NCBI GenBank assembly: GCA_013398275.1
Contig: VZSE01003113.1
Coordinates: forward strand, 384,204-448,203
Direction of reading: 5' to 3'
DNA: 64,000 nt
Source: Promerops cafer
Lineage: Eukaryota; Chordata; Aves; Passeriformes; Nectariniidae
The notes under the pieces were generated by a model that was given only the letters and a program-made list of their open reading frames with translations, was not told the DNA's origin and made no database searches. The position numbers were made by a program, and so were the translations under genes. This document shows, piece by piece, positions 49,449 through 62,275 of the stretch. Every line of letters starts with the position of its first letter. Positions within the stretch are counted from its first letter, which is position 1.

Positions 49449-52400
49449 CTACAAAACATAACCAGAAACAAGCAAAAGGCCACTTTAGACAAGGAAAGAT
49501 ACCTTTGATCAGCTGGTAGGCTACTGAAGTTAAAAGTCTCATCTCCTGCACTCAGTTTTTCACCCTCTTAATAAAACAGATGAAGCACAGTGCATGCAGA
49601 TGCTGATGAATCATGTGCTGTCCTTCCCTAGACAATACACCTCCCTGCACTCAGCCAAGCAGCAGATGCTGTGCTGCTGCTGCTGACTCAGTCCCTTTCA
49701 CTCAAGAGTTCACTGGTGATTGCAGCTTTCAGATTTCACTAACGCAATCTCAAAATAAAAACGTTGCTCTGGAGGTAAGCCTACAACTTGACCAGGCATT
49801 TTCTTAGAAAACTGTTTTTCTCCAGTCATGGAGAGGTGTGCTCTGTGTTATGTTTTAAGTTGCTGCAGGAGGAGGGGTTGGATTACAGAGCAATAAGCCT
49901 CTCCCTACAGCTCTGCATACTCCAATTAAAAAAAATGTTCACATGAACAAGGACGAAATATGCATAAGAACAAAAACGAATTATGCAACCATATGAGAAA
50001 CCCAGGTAATAGCATGCAATACCCCAGCTAAACAGTCCTTTTTACAGATTACTTTCTTTTCTCCCTGCATTGGCCTGCTGCAATCCTCAGCTAGAATAAC
50101 ACAAAACTTAAGATTTCAAGTATGGTGTTTTTACAGCACACTTTCATTGTGTAACATGACTGGAAACAACACGTGATGCCCATGTGTATTGAAACTCAAG
50201 GATCTGCAAGACACAGGATGGTCAAGATTTTTCTTCCCCAGTGCCAGCCCTCAATTCTGCACTGACTAGAGCAAAGATCCAGCAAACTGAATTAGTTGGC
50301 TGAAAACAGTCTTTATTGTCTACACCACTCTCACAGGTTATTATGGCAATTATAGAATACCCATTCTTCCAGAGATTTAAAATGTGTGGAAGGTAATGTT
50401 CTGTTCTGAAGGCTGTACAAAACAATGGATCCATCTTGATACATTCCTCCCTGTTTGAACTGTGTTAACAAAAGAAAGAAATTTTAAAAAGGTGGATAAA
50501 AAGGTAAACCACACAGAAATAGATTTATGTAAAATATAGACCAAAAGATTATTTTCCCTGCATGAATAGTTCATTTAACACATCTAGTGAGTACTGCGTG
50601 TCCTTAGTAGTAGCAGGTCCACCTGAGGATCCTGAGCCCTGCACTGGCAGCTGCTTAAAGGAGACTGTCTCTGCAAAGATCATGCCACAAAAGTGCATTT
50701 TATACACTGGTCTCTAATGCTCTTCTTGAGCATGAAGAAAGAGAGAAGTCTGTTCACTACTGTTCACAAGGATTTACTTGAAATGGAGCAACTACTGAGA
50801 TGGCTGTTTCATGTTTTTTAGTACTAAATCTCTCAGGCTACATATACACAGAAGTGGATGGGTTGGCGTGCTATATAAACCAGTTTCTGTGCTGCAGCAC
50901 TCTATGTGCTATGGCCACTTTTTGCCTATCCAGTGCCCCATCCATTTTCTGTCCTGCCTTGACTCCTGGAGGCTGTGCCAGCTGAGGAGCCAGTCTGGCC
51001 AGCTGCTCTGGGCCAGCCTGGTGTGCAGCTCCCGGGCATCCAGGAACCCTCTGTGCTGCGCTGCCCACCGTGGCCACGGCACTCGCCCGAGGAGAGCTCA
51101 CAGTGTAGAAAAACAGGCACAATTTTTATGCAGAGCCACAATTTAACCTGGAATACCACAAAAGTGGCTTTCCAGCCTGAGAGCCTCCTGAACACCTAAA
51201 CCAGTTTGTCCCTAGAGTGAATGAATCTCCTCCCTTTTTGCTCATATAACACTACACACCCTTTAAAAACAGAGAAATAAAGCTCTGTGCTGAAGATATT
51301 AGCTCCTGCTGGAACAGAACTCCAAATTCTCAGTAAGAGCTCTGAGCAGGTGAGCCAGCTCTAAGTACAAGCAGGCAGAAAACAGGGAGGAGTGGGACCC
51401 TTCCTTCTTGGAAGGAAGGGAAGGCTTTGTGGGTTATTTTTGAATGCTGACCTAAAAAGCTGATTTTCCATCCACCCCCTGCCCGGACTGTACAAGGAGC
51501 CAGGTATGAGCAGAGCAGCGGGAACAGCTGGCTGCTAGAGCTGTTCAGCTTCTTACAGGAGAAAAATCCAATGTGACTACCATAAACAGCAGAAAGCCCA
51601 TTGAAGCGCTCACAGGTGCAAGGAAGAAATGTGTTTTTCCTGCTATTATCAGGCTAGTTTGGAGAAGAGTTTAACCCCCTCTCTGCCGCCCACTGCAGCC
51701 ATTAGAGAGGCAAAGGTGTGTGGGCGAGAAACCTCCAGCCCATGGGGTTTACTCTGATCCTTCTTCTGGCACCAGTGGTGAAGAGCAACAAATGGAAGTG
51801 TGCCATGAGAAACTGGTATGACTGTCTCTTCCTGCTCTGCAAACTCACCATGTGTAGAAGGGGAAACCCCACGGTGTTATGTGTGGTGGGGAGGCCCATC
51901 TGGGAGAAGGATGCTATCACTATGCCCATCACAACACCAAAATGAGAACAACCAAGGGGGAGAATCCTGCTCCATGCTCATGGCACAAGCTCCAAGGAGC
52001 CAGTAGCAGTGGTGGCAGGTGGCCACTACTTGGGACATTGTCAGGACACAGCCTCAAAGGGCTGTGCAGAAGTCATGGGGAAGTAGCATCTCCTGCACTG
52101 GACCTGATCAGAGACAGGGAAGCCAGAAGTCCTGCCTGATCAAAGCTTGCAGGACATCAACCATGTCAGCATCCATCATCTGCAAGGATGCTGGCCAGCT
52201 TTCTGAATCTGGCTAGAGTTCTGGGACACTTACCCCACCCTCCCTTAGATAAATAAACCTAAAAAATAAAATCAAAGGAATTGGATTGGCAGGAGTAACA
52301 AAACTTTGCTGCAGCATTGCCATGTAAATAATCTGTCAGACTGGACCGCAGAGTGAAGGCTGTGCAGAGCTTCTAATTTGAGGGAAGATCAACAACGCTG

Positions 52401-55322
52401 CAAACCAGTTTGTTTTTCCAGCCCTCATTTGTTTTGTTTGCCAATGACATCAGTGCTTTCTGATAGGGTTTGCTTCCTGAGGATGCCTGCTATCTTGCCA
52501 GTGTTTCCGACTTGTCCCCGGCAGCCGGTACAACTCTGCATTACATTGGAAACAGGGGCCAAGCTTTTCTCTGGAAACTTCTCAATAGCACTCTCAGATG
52601 CAAAGAAACAAGTGTGAACGGCGGAAATCAGCATCAGCCCCCATGTAGACAGACACAATGGAGACCCACAGCCTGGGCAAGCGGGACACAATGGGATCAC
52701 CAGATGGAAACGTCATCAGAGCACCTCACCTTGGGGTGCTCTGTCCATGAGCACAGATCTCACCTCTGGCCTGAGAAAAGCCCAAAGCACTCCTGAAAAA
52801 CACCCTGAAGAAATTTGGTGCTAGTTTCCTCTGAGCTGCTTCTGGAACTCATTCTCAGTGGGGAAACACATTGTTTTCTATTTACGATCTGCCTTTGTCT
52901 GTAGTTGTTTTCAGTGGCAGGGGTTGCCAAGCCTTGTTATCTTGGGGGGGTACCATCACCATCTGTATGATGACCAGTACCAGTGATGATGAATGCCAAC
53001 ACTTGCAGCAGTGGCAGAAGCAAGCCTTACCTCCATGCTCTGAAATTACTTGCATGGCACTGAATGTTCCCTTCACGGTGCTCTGAGCAGCCGCTTGGCA
53101 AGCTCCTTTCTTTAGCCCAAGTTCCAGACAGTGTCCTGGCACAGCAGCCACATAGTGGGTGGGAGAACAGAAGTGACAGAGGATTTGGTCCTGGCTGCCC
53201 TCTGTAACATCTCTCCTGCCCTCCGCTATTTAAAATGTAGGGGAAGGTGGCAACCCTTTAACTGGCTGAATATAACCCCTGAAGTCCTTCTTGAGCGTGA
53301 TTTGCCCTGCCCACCTCTGCAGAACTATTTATAACAATAATGTAAATGATTTTGCACAACTTTCAAGAAAAGAAAACACCGAAGGAACATGATTCATACC
53401 GCAAAATGAAGCGTATATCAAGAATTGCCAAAATCAAGGCACCCTGCACGGACACACAATTTGCTGCGGTCTCTAATTACATGACTTGAGGCTACTGAAT
53501 TCTGCAGGACTCCGGCCTTGATTGGTGTGCAGACTAGGTGATGGTAGCTCTTCCTGGGCTGTCTCCACAGCAGCTATTCAAACACTGCTCTGAAGATATA
53601 ATTACTAACAGGCATCTGAATTACAAAGCGTATTATCTAGATGGGTCACACATTTAACTAGCTTATCTTCACTCACGTCTGGGTGACACTATTCCCATTT
53701 CATATCAGACATGTGCCAGACAGAATATTTATGCAGACAGACTAAAGTGAAAACAACCCTCTCCACTCTAGGCACCCAGTCTGAAGTGCTTACAACCTGA
53801 TTTTTTGAAGGACTCAGCTTTAAAAGTGAACTAGGTACATTCAAAGCAACTGCTGCAAGAACCTAGTGCCTCTGCACATGAACCTAAGTGTGGCAAATAG
53901 CTGTCCACACAATGAAGACACGGGATGAGCCAGAAAAACTGGCTGCAGGAATTTGTGTACTGTGCTTTCCTCCATCCCTCTTGTCCATCTAATCCAACAC
54001 CAACACATTTGTCCAGGAAGCCCCATATCCCCCCATCCCTGTTAACGCCTCACCACCACGTGCCCTAGGGCCTTCATTTCCCCCTTCCCACACTCACCAA
54101 TCCTTCTTGCTGTCCTCCTCCTCTCCTCCAGGACCCCTTCTCTGCCCTCCTGTCTCCTGGTTGAGCCACGCTTCCCACACAGCCCACCACTGTGGCAGTC
54201 AGCCTGTCCTTCCTCCTGCACCCCTCACAGCTTCTGCTGGCCAGTCCTCAGTTTGCATCATCACACCAATTTTTTCCTTCCCCTCCTAAAGAACACCTAT
54301 TGTCCTGTCTACACTTCCAGCAGAAGCACCTCTGTGCCTGCTCTCTGCTCCCAGATTTGAGACCCCATCTCACCTATACCTGGAAGAAGCAGGAGCTGTC
54401 ATTACAGGGATGATCCCACTCCAGCAGCACAGCCCTGGGTCAGGCATGCTCTGCTGGCACATCCCTTGGAGCAGCGAGGCCATGAGCACAGGGCTGGGTC
54501 ACCAGTGGGCTGCTCAGCACCAGAGGCTGGGGTGTGCTGATGGATGGGGAGAAAAGTCTCCAGAAAATGGAAAAACTCAAAACAGAGATGAATCTGCCAA
54601 GAACACGCACAGATGTTTCCAAGCCTTGTCACCATAGATCCTGTTCTTGAACATGATGGCACCACAGCTCTTAATCAAAAAGCTGGAGGATTTATTTTCT
54701 TTCCCCTTTCTAATGTGGGCAAAACAACATTCATTCTCTCCTCCCCTCTAGTTTTTCTTGGAAATGGTTGAATTGGTTTAGCTGACAATATTAAAATAAA
54801 CCTAGCCTGAGAGAGAGACACAACCTGAAAGTCTCAGATCAAATGATAAAAGCCTGACAGACTAGAGCAATTGAAAACAGGTTCTTATGGTTGTTTTAAT
54901 ACTAGATGGTGCTACTTGCTCTGTCTAAATATAACCCTGAGCTACATCCCAGGAGAATATCCAAGGGTTTGGACATTTTAATTGCTCCTGTTCTCTCACT
55001 CTGGCTTTGCATGTGTGCATATAAAACAGCCTATCAAAAGCACATTAAACAAGGTTTTTACCTTGCTGATTTCATCTTTTGTGGGACAATAAAGTCAGAT
55101 GGGACTGTAACCAGCAGGCTGCAGTGGTGCTGTGCATGCAGTCACCCCAGAATGCCATGCCCCTGCCCTCTGCTATGGAAACAACCATCCACATGCTCCA
55201 TCGGGAAAGATAAAATTAATGTGTTTGAAGAGCCTAAACAATAATGTTCACTATGATCTAATGTTAGCTATTCAATGCAAAGATACTCTAGAACTGGAGA
55301 AAGAGATTGGAGAACATTAATA

Positions 55323-55344
55323 CAAGTTGGATGTATCCAACTTG
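55323..55344. repeat. Perfect inverted repeat, 10-base arms, 2-base loop
   Basis: CAAGTTGGAT and ATCCAACTTG flank GT in JCAD intron 1, about 140 bases before the recognisable CR1 sequence begins. Confidence 0.9.
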
Positions 55345-55479
55345 GTGAGGCTTAATTAAGTGTAGGCTAGGAGTAAGGAAGGAGTAGGGAACTAGTCAGG
55401 GCTGCCTCCTAGCCGTAAGTAAATACCTTCTAGAAATTCTCAAAGGATGAGTGAAGGGCAAACATATTATCTAACTTCA

Positions 55480-56870
55480 AACAAAAGGGGGAAGGAGACA
55501 GATCTGGGGTACCACAGACCAAACAGCCTTGCTTTGATATCAAATCAGACAAATTATTATTCAATTCCCTTGTAAATACTTATAACAAGTCTTGATTTAT
55601 CATGGAGCAGGAGGGAGCAAGTGTGCAATCCAAGAAGAGTTTCCATCTCCCTGCTTACTGCCTTGCACTGCAGCTGCATCCACTCCCACATGATAAAGTC
55701 ATGAGAAAACAGAAAATACAGACTTGTCAAGAACAAATTAAGCCTAATCTATTTAATTTTCTTCTTTGATGGAGCTGGGAGTATAGTGACTAGGGAGGAA
55801 AAAACAGTAGAAGTCACACGTTGGAATGAGGAAAGCTTTGATGAATGCATGTGATAGTCTTATATGCAAACCAAGTGAATACAATTGAGGTATAATTTAC
55901 TGTGGGCAGGCATACAAATGCTTCAAATCTGTACTCGAGGACAGTAGCAAGTCCAATGTCAACCTGAAAAGACACACAAGGTCTGTGCCTGGGGTCTTGT
56001 TCTATTTGGTATTTCCATTAATGACTTGTAAATTAGGAGGAAGATTACAATTACAAATCTCTAGGGAACGCTGTGAGCATTTTCAGGGATTAAAATTAGA
56101 ACAAAATCTTAATAAATTAAAGACCCAGTCTGAAATGAACAACTGAGATTCAATACAGGCAGGTGTAAAAAAACATGTTGAAGAAGAAGGATGTAATGCA
56201 AAACAAAATGGAGCAGTACAGCAAAAGAGTCTCTGGGGCTAGAGTCACAAAGAGGGATGACATGATTTGACTCAATGATCTTAGAGACCTTTTCCGAGTT
56301 TAACAACTTTACAGTTTCATGATAAGAGCAGTGCAGGGCTTGGTAGACACAGGTGAATAAGCCTGGAGATATATCAAGAGGAGCATTACACATCAGGCTC
56401 TTTACTCCTCTCAGCCCTATATCCAGTTTGGGTCCTACCCCAAGCAAGATGCTCACAGGAATGATAAAAAATTTAGCCAAGTGTGACCCCTAGAGAAGAG
56501 AGGACAAGAAGTGGGCTTGTTTAGTTGGAAGAAAAGTGTGGAGGAATGAGGGTGAGAGAATGAGAGATGATAAGTTTTAAATATGTCAGGCTGCTAAAAA
56601 CCAGCGATAATCTTGTCCTACTCCCTGCAGATGTGGATAACCAAAGGGACTGACTTAGGAGGCAGGAAAGGTGATTTAGATTAGATATTAAGAGGAACTG
56701 TCTAGCCATAATGATAGTTATCCACTGTTTATGCTGGCACGCTGTGAATCAATACAGGTTTTCAAGAACAGATTGAATGAACATCTGTCAGAAGTGGTGC
56801 AGATGAAGCAATCCTGCCTCAGAAACAAGGGATTTGGGATGGAAACTAAACTTTTTAATATTCTTCCTCT
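55480..56870 (+). mobile_element. Decayed CR1-type LINE fragment (reverse transcriptase 3' part and 3' UTR)
   Basis: On the plus strand the order of motifs follows the amniote CR1 consensus as I know it: GACTTGTCAAGAACAAAT near 55.72 kb, the TTTCTTCTTTGATGG block (RT region before the SKAFD motif), TTCCATTAATGACTTG near 56.01 kb, a TATATCCAGTTTGGGTCC block near 56.42 kb, and GGGCTTGTTTAGTTGG near 56.51 kb. It ends with CATCTGTCAGAAGTGGT near 56.78 kb. The reading frame is broken by stops and indels throughout, so it is an inactive copy. It lies in JCAD intron 1, opposite to the gene. Its 5' limit is approximate. High divergence suggests an old insertion. Confidence 0.75.
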
Positions 56871-59800
56871 ACCTTCCCCCCAAAAAATTTATTGTTTTGT
56901 TGGCATGCCCCACGCATTTCCAAGAAAATCAAAACTCTTTTCTACAAGTCTCTCAGTGTTACAAATAGCCACCTCACCTCAAATACAATGTGACTTTCCC
57001 CTCTATCCCCAGCCTCCCTGCTACAAATCTCCTTGCACTCTCCTTTCCTGACATCTCTGCATTGCAGGGTAGAGTGAGGGGGTTGCTAATGGGGGCAGGT
57101 CTGGCACAGGGGTAGAAAAAGAAACTTTGCTTCTCCTCCAGGGACGGGAGGGACAGGGAGGCTGAGACACAAAACACACTACGGGTTGAAGGCTCCTTAG
57201 CAGGGAAGAGGCATCAGATGAGCAGAGGCACCAGAATGGGGTCCTGACCAAAGGACTCTAATCAGATCATGGATACGCACCAGGCAAAGCTTCAAGAAAG
57301 TTCCCATTACAGTCAATGCTGTACTGAAGGCTTCAAAGCCTTTAGTGCTACATGCATAATCATCTCTGCAGACTACATGGGAGGAAGACATGCCAAAGTC
57401 ATTGCTGGAAGATAAGCCAACTTTATGTTGGTTCTGCACGTCTTCCCAGGCCAGTCCCTCCCATTCACCTCAAAGAAATTAAAAAGAAATATGTGAATTT
57501 TTGTGTTCAACTCTCATTACCTGCGGGCAGGAGAGTTCACATTTTTTCTCTAACACAGAGATTCACAGACAGTGAAAATTACAGCTCACATCCTCTTTGC
57601 ATTCTTTGAGCAAAAAGACTTCACTGAAATCCTGGAGGAACTGTGCCAGAGAACAAATTAATGATACAATGTGTCTCCAATAAAATTAGGAAGTGGGGAG
57701 GATAAGAGGAGCAAGTCTTAAAGAGTTTATTCAACTCTCACAAGGTAGTCATTCCTGTCTTGTATCTCACCAGTGCGGATGCATCTGCAAACCCACCATG
57801 GCATGAGAGAGAGTGCACAGCATCTCCTGGGGCAGATCTCGATGAGTGACGACTGCTCTTCAGGTGCTGCCGTTTGTTGGGAGGTTTCAGACTCTGCTTT
57901 CGCACATCCGCCAAGAAAAAATGGTAGAGAGAGAGATTATTTTTTTAAGTAATGTGGGTGTTTGAGTATTGGCATCACACAATGCTGGAAAACATGCTGG
58001 CTGTGCATGGATGGGAGTTGGTATCCGAAATGAGTTTGATTTTTAAATTTGCCATGGACCGATCCAGGCCTGACTGAGCACCGAAAGGCTGAGGCTCTTA
58101 AGCCTGCAAATAGATGTAAACACATAATAGGGAGAGAGGATATGTCCAAGCATGCACAGATACCACTGTTTGTATTAGCTGGTTTTCAAAAATGTCCACA
58201 GCTGGCTTTCACTGGTGATAGACCAGCACACTAGTCCACTGAAATTGGCCCAGATTTTTTTCAGAGAAGGAGCAATTGTTAAAGAGCACTCACTGATACT
58301 CTGTGCTCCAGATATAACCAGTCCTTACACCAATTGGCAGCATATGGTGTATTTCCTCAAATGACAGCTTTTGTCTGTCACAACAGGAGAGCAAAATAGT
58401 ACATTTATTACACAAAACGTAATTAGTCAACTCTTTGCCTCCCAAAAAGGAGCTCCAGAAGAGTACATTTTTTAGGACTCAGATGAATGTTTCCATGCTG
58501 TTTACAGTTTTGTATGGAGCAGTCCACTCCGGTGAAACAAAGCACAGGGAATCACATTTGTTGCTCACATCTTAAAATCAAGATATTACGAGCTAATCAT
58601 CCCACCTAAAATATCGACGGGCAAAGTCCTAATAAGCTACTCCCACGTTAGGACTTCATGAATAAGTATTATTTTTTATATTTTTTAATAGAAAATCTCT
58701 CCATCTGTACAAGACAAAAGAAAAAAAATGGAAAAAAGGATCTCAATAATAACTGTATTAAATCTTTCATAGCAAAAATTTTTAATAAGGGATCTATCAC
58801 ATGGCTGAAGTTCTTTGAGGTGACAGTGACATGACTTATAGAGCCTGGGCTCTGTGATCAAAAGGATTACACACATTAGCATCCTACTAATCACAGCAGG
58901 ACAGGCCGGCCCATCAGGCCAGGACTCACAACGGAGGGATCCATAAACAAACACTTTCTCCTGCTCACAAATGTGGCTGGGAGCAGAAGCATTCCAAGGT
59001 TGTTGTGGTCTTCTCTTCTTTCAAAGAGATAAGGATTGTGTCTTCTGGAGTAAATAAATTCTCAGCATAGTCTTACACGTCTGTTTGTTTACTCATTTTC
59101 AGACACTACCATCCTCTCCTGTGTGTTATCCCTTTTATACTACCCTTGTACATATAATCAAATGTCCTCTCTTCCGGACTGACCCTCTGCTTCTTCTTGT
59201 ATTACAGATGCCTTTGATCTTTCTTTCTTGGATCTGTGTGTCCTGACTGGTAGTCTCAACAGGATTTCCCCCCGACCCCTCGCTCTACCAGAAAATAAAT
59301 GCCAAAGCAGCATTTTTATGCACTAGCATAGAAAAAAACTAGACAGATGCTTGAGAAGGCTACACACGATAAATGCTGTGCTGCTGAAAAACTGTGTGTG
59401 CTAGGCAGGGCTGCCCAACAGCAAGGTAAGCCCAGGCTGGTGAAGGGTGACCCACTTCCTGAGCACAGAAAAGCCCCCTGGACCAACAAGGTGAGCAGTC
59501 ATCATCACAAGGGGGAAGTGGACCATCCTGAAATTTCAGAAACAGCTGTTCATTTTTCCCCCCTTCATCACACTCTTAGTGACTTGCAGGGTGCTATGAG
59601 CAGTTTCAAAAAGCAGGACCCAGCCTTTAACTTTTTTTTCATTTTTTCAACCACCTCAGATTTTTTCCCTTGCCTCGCCATTTGAGACGGTCCAAGTTAT
59701 GGCTGGCAAATTCCATTAATATCCTAACTGTAATACTCTTGGGCAAAGAGGCTCCTGTGGCTTTTCGTTCCCTGCAGGCAGTGCCAGGACAGAAGAACTG

Positions 59801-60180
59801 AGGGTTATTTCTAGGTAGATGTGAAAAGATGCCATCAGTTCACACAGAGACCTTAACAATCGCATCAGGACTGCTGAAAGGCTGACCAACCCCTTCCTTC
59901 GTAGCTGGAACTGGTGAGTAAATTTCCCCAGCAAGCCCAATTCCACTGGCCCTTGCAACAAAGCACAATAACAAGATTGCAGAAAGCAAGATAACCCTTC
60001 CACTCAAGGATTAGAAAACAACATCTGTTAAAAAACAAATAAACTGGTGTAATGGCTTCAGCAAGAGACCCAGAGGATTTTAGAGATGCGGCTCGCAGCT
60101 TGGTCTACACATTGTGAACGGCAAATTAAAGAGAACAATTGTTTCATACCGAGCTCTCCCACCCCTGAACTCCCTCAAGG

Positions 60181-60213
60181 TTAATTAGGATGGCCTCTGG
60201 CCAAATTAATTAG
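60181..60213. promoter_or_regulatory. Paired TTAATTAG homeodomain-type motifs
   Basis: TTAATTAG occurs at 60181-60188 and again at 60206-60213, spaced 25 bases apart, within putative JCAD intron 1 about 1.8 kb from the CpG island. TAATTA is the core of many homeodomain sites. Function is inferred only. Confidence 0.25.
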
Positions 60214-61330
60214 AGGAGAAGATTTGGGCAGGACTTTGCTATGCACTCGTAACTAGTTCCAAGGTGACCAAGAAGTTCAGAAATGCCTCACCTTCCAAAT
60301 AGAGCTTGCTTGGCAAAAAACAAGCGCATATGTGCCATGTCATTCTTCTGACAATCAGGAGAAACACTTAAAAGTCATGTTTCCCTAACTAACTGCTAAC
60401 GTAGAAGAACTTTCTGCATCCTTCCCACTGAACAATATGCCCTTGTTTGTTTTCTGTGTGCTTTTTAGGTCATAAGAGGCCACTGAAGTTATGCATCTAA
60501 AGAACAATATAGTACTGTAATATGCCAGTTGATACACACAGCCTGGCAGACCCTGAAAGATCCATCTTTTCCAAGAGCTGGCAAATACATGTTGCAGCGT
60601 GGAGAAATACTGACCATCAGCATAGGAAGGGAGGATGCAGAAGGTCCCAGCCTTTGAAATGACAGACTAAATTGGTATTTTAGTTGGTATTCTAATGTGC
60701 CCTGGTGGCACAGCTTAGAGATGACCCTGCCTTGAAGGGCACAGCCATGCCCAGCTTCTCTACCCCACAGCAGCAGTCTGCCTCAAGTTCCTCCTGCTCA
60801 TGCTGCCCAAAGCATCCTTGGAAAAGGGAATAGCTGGCAGGACCACACTTTCTCCTCCATGTGGTACCATGGTGAGTGGTAGAACTGCACAGCATAGTAG
60901 GATAGGGCAGATCTAGCCTCTGTGATTACAAACCAAGTGCTGGCACAAATTAAGCCTCTGCAAGTGGCTGCATCTCTGATCTGTAGAGCCCTTCTCTGTC
61001 ATTAATCTGATATTGTTTAGTTTGAAGCCGGAAGGTTGCTATTTTCCATGTGTCTGTTACCCACAAAAAGCAACAGCCATTCTGGGCAGAATCGGAAGGT
61101 CTGAAGGAACAATGAGAAACTGCTTCAGCTCACGCAAAGAAGTGCAGTTGAATACTTTTCAGCAGGACACAATTCTCATTGTCACTAGCCAAGATTTAAT
61201 GTCTTGACTCTGTGAATCACACTGACTACTTAGAACAGTTACATCGTGTGTTCACTTAAAGACATGGGCTGGAGTAACTTAAAGTGTAGAGTCCACGCCA
61301 ATAAAATGCCATTATTCTCAACTCTTGACC

Positions 61331-61361
61331 AAAAAAAAACAAAAAACAAAAAAGAAAAAAC
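61331..61361. repeat. A-rich tract
   Basis: Runs of A interrupted by single C or G residues, near the putative JCAD promoter. Possibly an old retroposon tail, but no element body is recognised beside it. Confidence 0.75.
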
Positions 61362-61619
61362 AGGGAAAAGAACCCAAACAACCACCCATCCTTAATAGAT
61401 GCAAGAGTCCTTTGGCACAGATCCAGTGGCAGACTAAGGCCATGATTTGCAATTCTGAGGCAATTATGAAATGACATAACAGCACAGATCTCCTTCTGAC
61501 AGAACAGCTGGGGTTTTGTCTCCTTTGCAACAGGACATGGTTTAAACCAACCACCAGAAAGTAAAATAACCCAAAGAGCCATTTGACTACTGTGTAAATA
61601 TCGGAGTACAGATAAACAC

Positions 61620-62275
61620 CAAGAGGGACGGAACTTGGTGTTTCAGACCCTGGCGCCACATCCTCTCGGGTCGGTGAGAGCCGGTACCGAGCCGCAGCCG
61701 GAGCCCCGGTCCCGGGCGCAGGGGACCACAGCGACCGGTGGTGAATGAAGGGGAGCGGCTCCAGTGAGCGGCACCGATCAACTTCCCTGGGACCTCGGCT
61801 CAGGGCGAGCTCCCGGGGGGATGCCGGCAGAGAGCCCCGCCAGAGACGGCGGTCACAGGGGGGTAAAGAAGAACGAGCAGGTGCAAAGGATGGGAACCCG
61901 AAGGATGTGCCCCCCACTGCCGCGAACCGCCGTCCGCTCCGGGACGCCTCCGAGCGCCGCCGTCCTTCCCCTCCCCGCCTCCTCCAGCTGCCCACCGCCC
62001 CCTCCCCGACCCGCCGGGACTCACCGCTCCGGGCGGCCGCGCAGGACCCGCGGCTGGCGGCTGCGGCCGCCGCGCTCAGCGGCTGCGGNGACGGAGGGAA
62101 GGACGGAGGGAAGGAGGGACGGTCCCAGCGCCCCGCCCGTCCCCCCGAGCCCCGGCCCGCCCGCGGGCGGCTCCGCAGGGCAGCGGCGCACCGGACGCTG
62201 CGGGAGGCGGCGTGTTTGCTCCGAAAAGTTGAACGGGCGGCTCCTGCCCTCTCTCTCCACAGCTGAGCACAACTC
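61620..62275 (-). promoter_or_regulatory. JCAD: CpG island; likely JCAD promoter and non-coding exon 1
   Basis: GC content and CpG frequency rise sharply here compared with the AT-richer flanks (limits judged by eye). On the minus strand a strong donor GGAGCG|GTGAGTCC lies with GT at 62024-62023, so a leader exon would end at 62025 and start somewhere below about 62.27 kb. Short GGAAGGA repeats occur at 62094-62119. One ambiguous base is at 62089. Long open frames on both strands are a by-product of GC richness. No TATA box is evident. The link to JCAD rests on position, strand and donor; a divergent transcript is possible. Confidence 0.6.
62022..62027 (-). other. JCAD: Candidate 5' splice donor of JCAD leader exon
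   Basis: The minus strand reads AGCG|GTGAGT within the CpG island, a near-consensus donor. It is the best minus-strand donor I found there, and it would pair with the acceptor at 49449. Confidence 0.45.

Larger units (their letters stand above)
49449..62024 (-). other. JCAD: Putative JCAD intron 1
   Basis: If the leader exon lies in the 62 kb CpG island, intron 1 runs from the GTGAGT donor at 62024 to the TTTTGTAG acceptor at 49449, about 12.6 kb. It contains a decayed CR1 LINE at 55.5-56.9 kb, a perfect short inverted repeat at 55323-55344, and AT-rich motif clusters near 60.2 kb. No coding exon was recognised in it. Its 5' limit depends on the unproven first exon. Confidence 0.5.
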
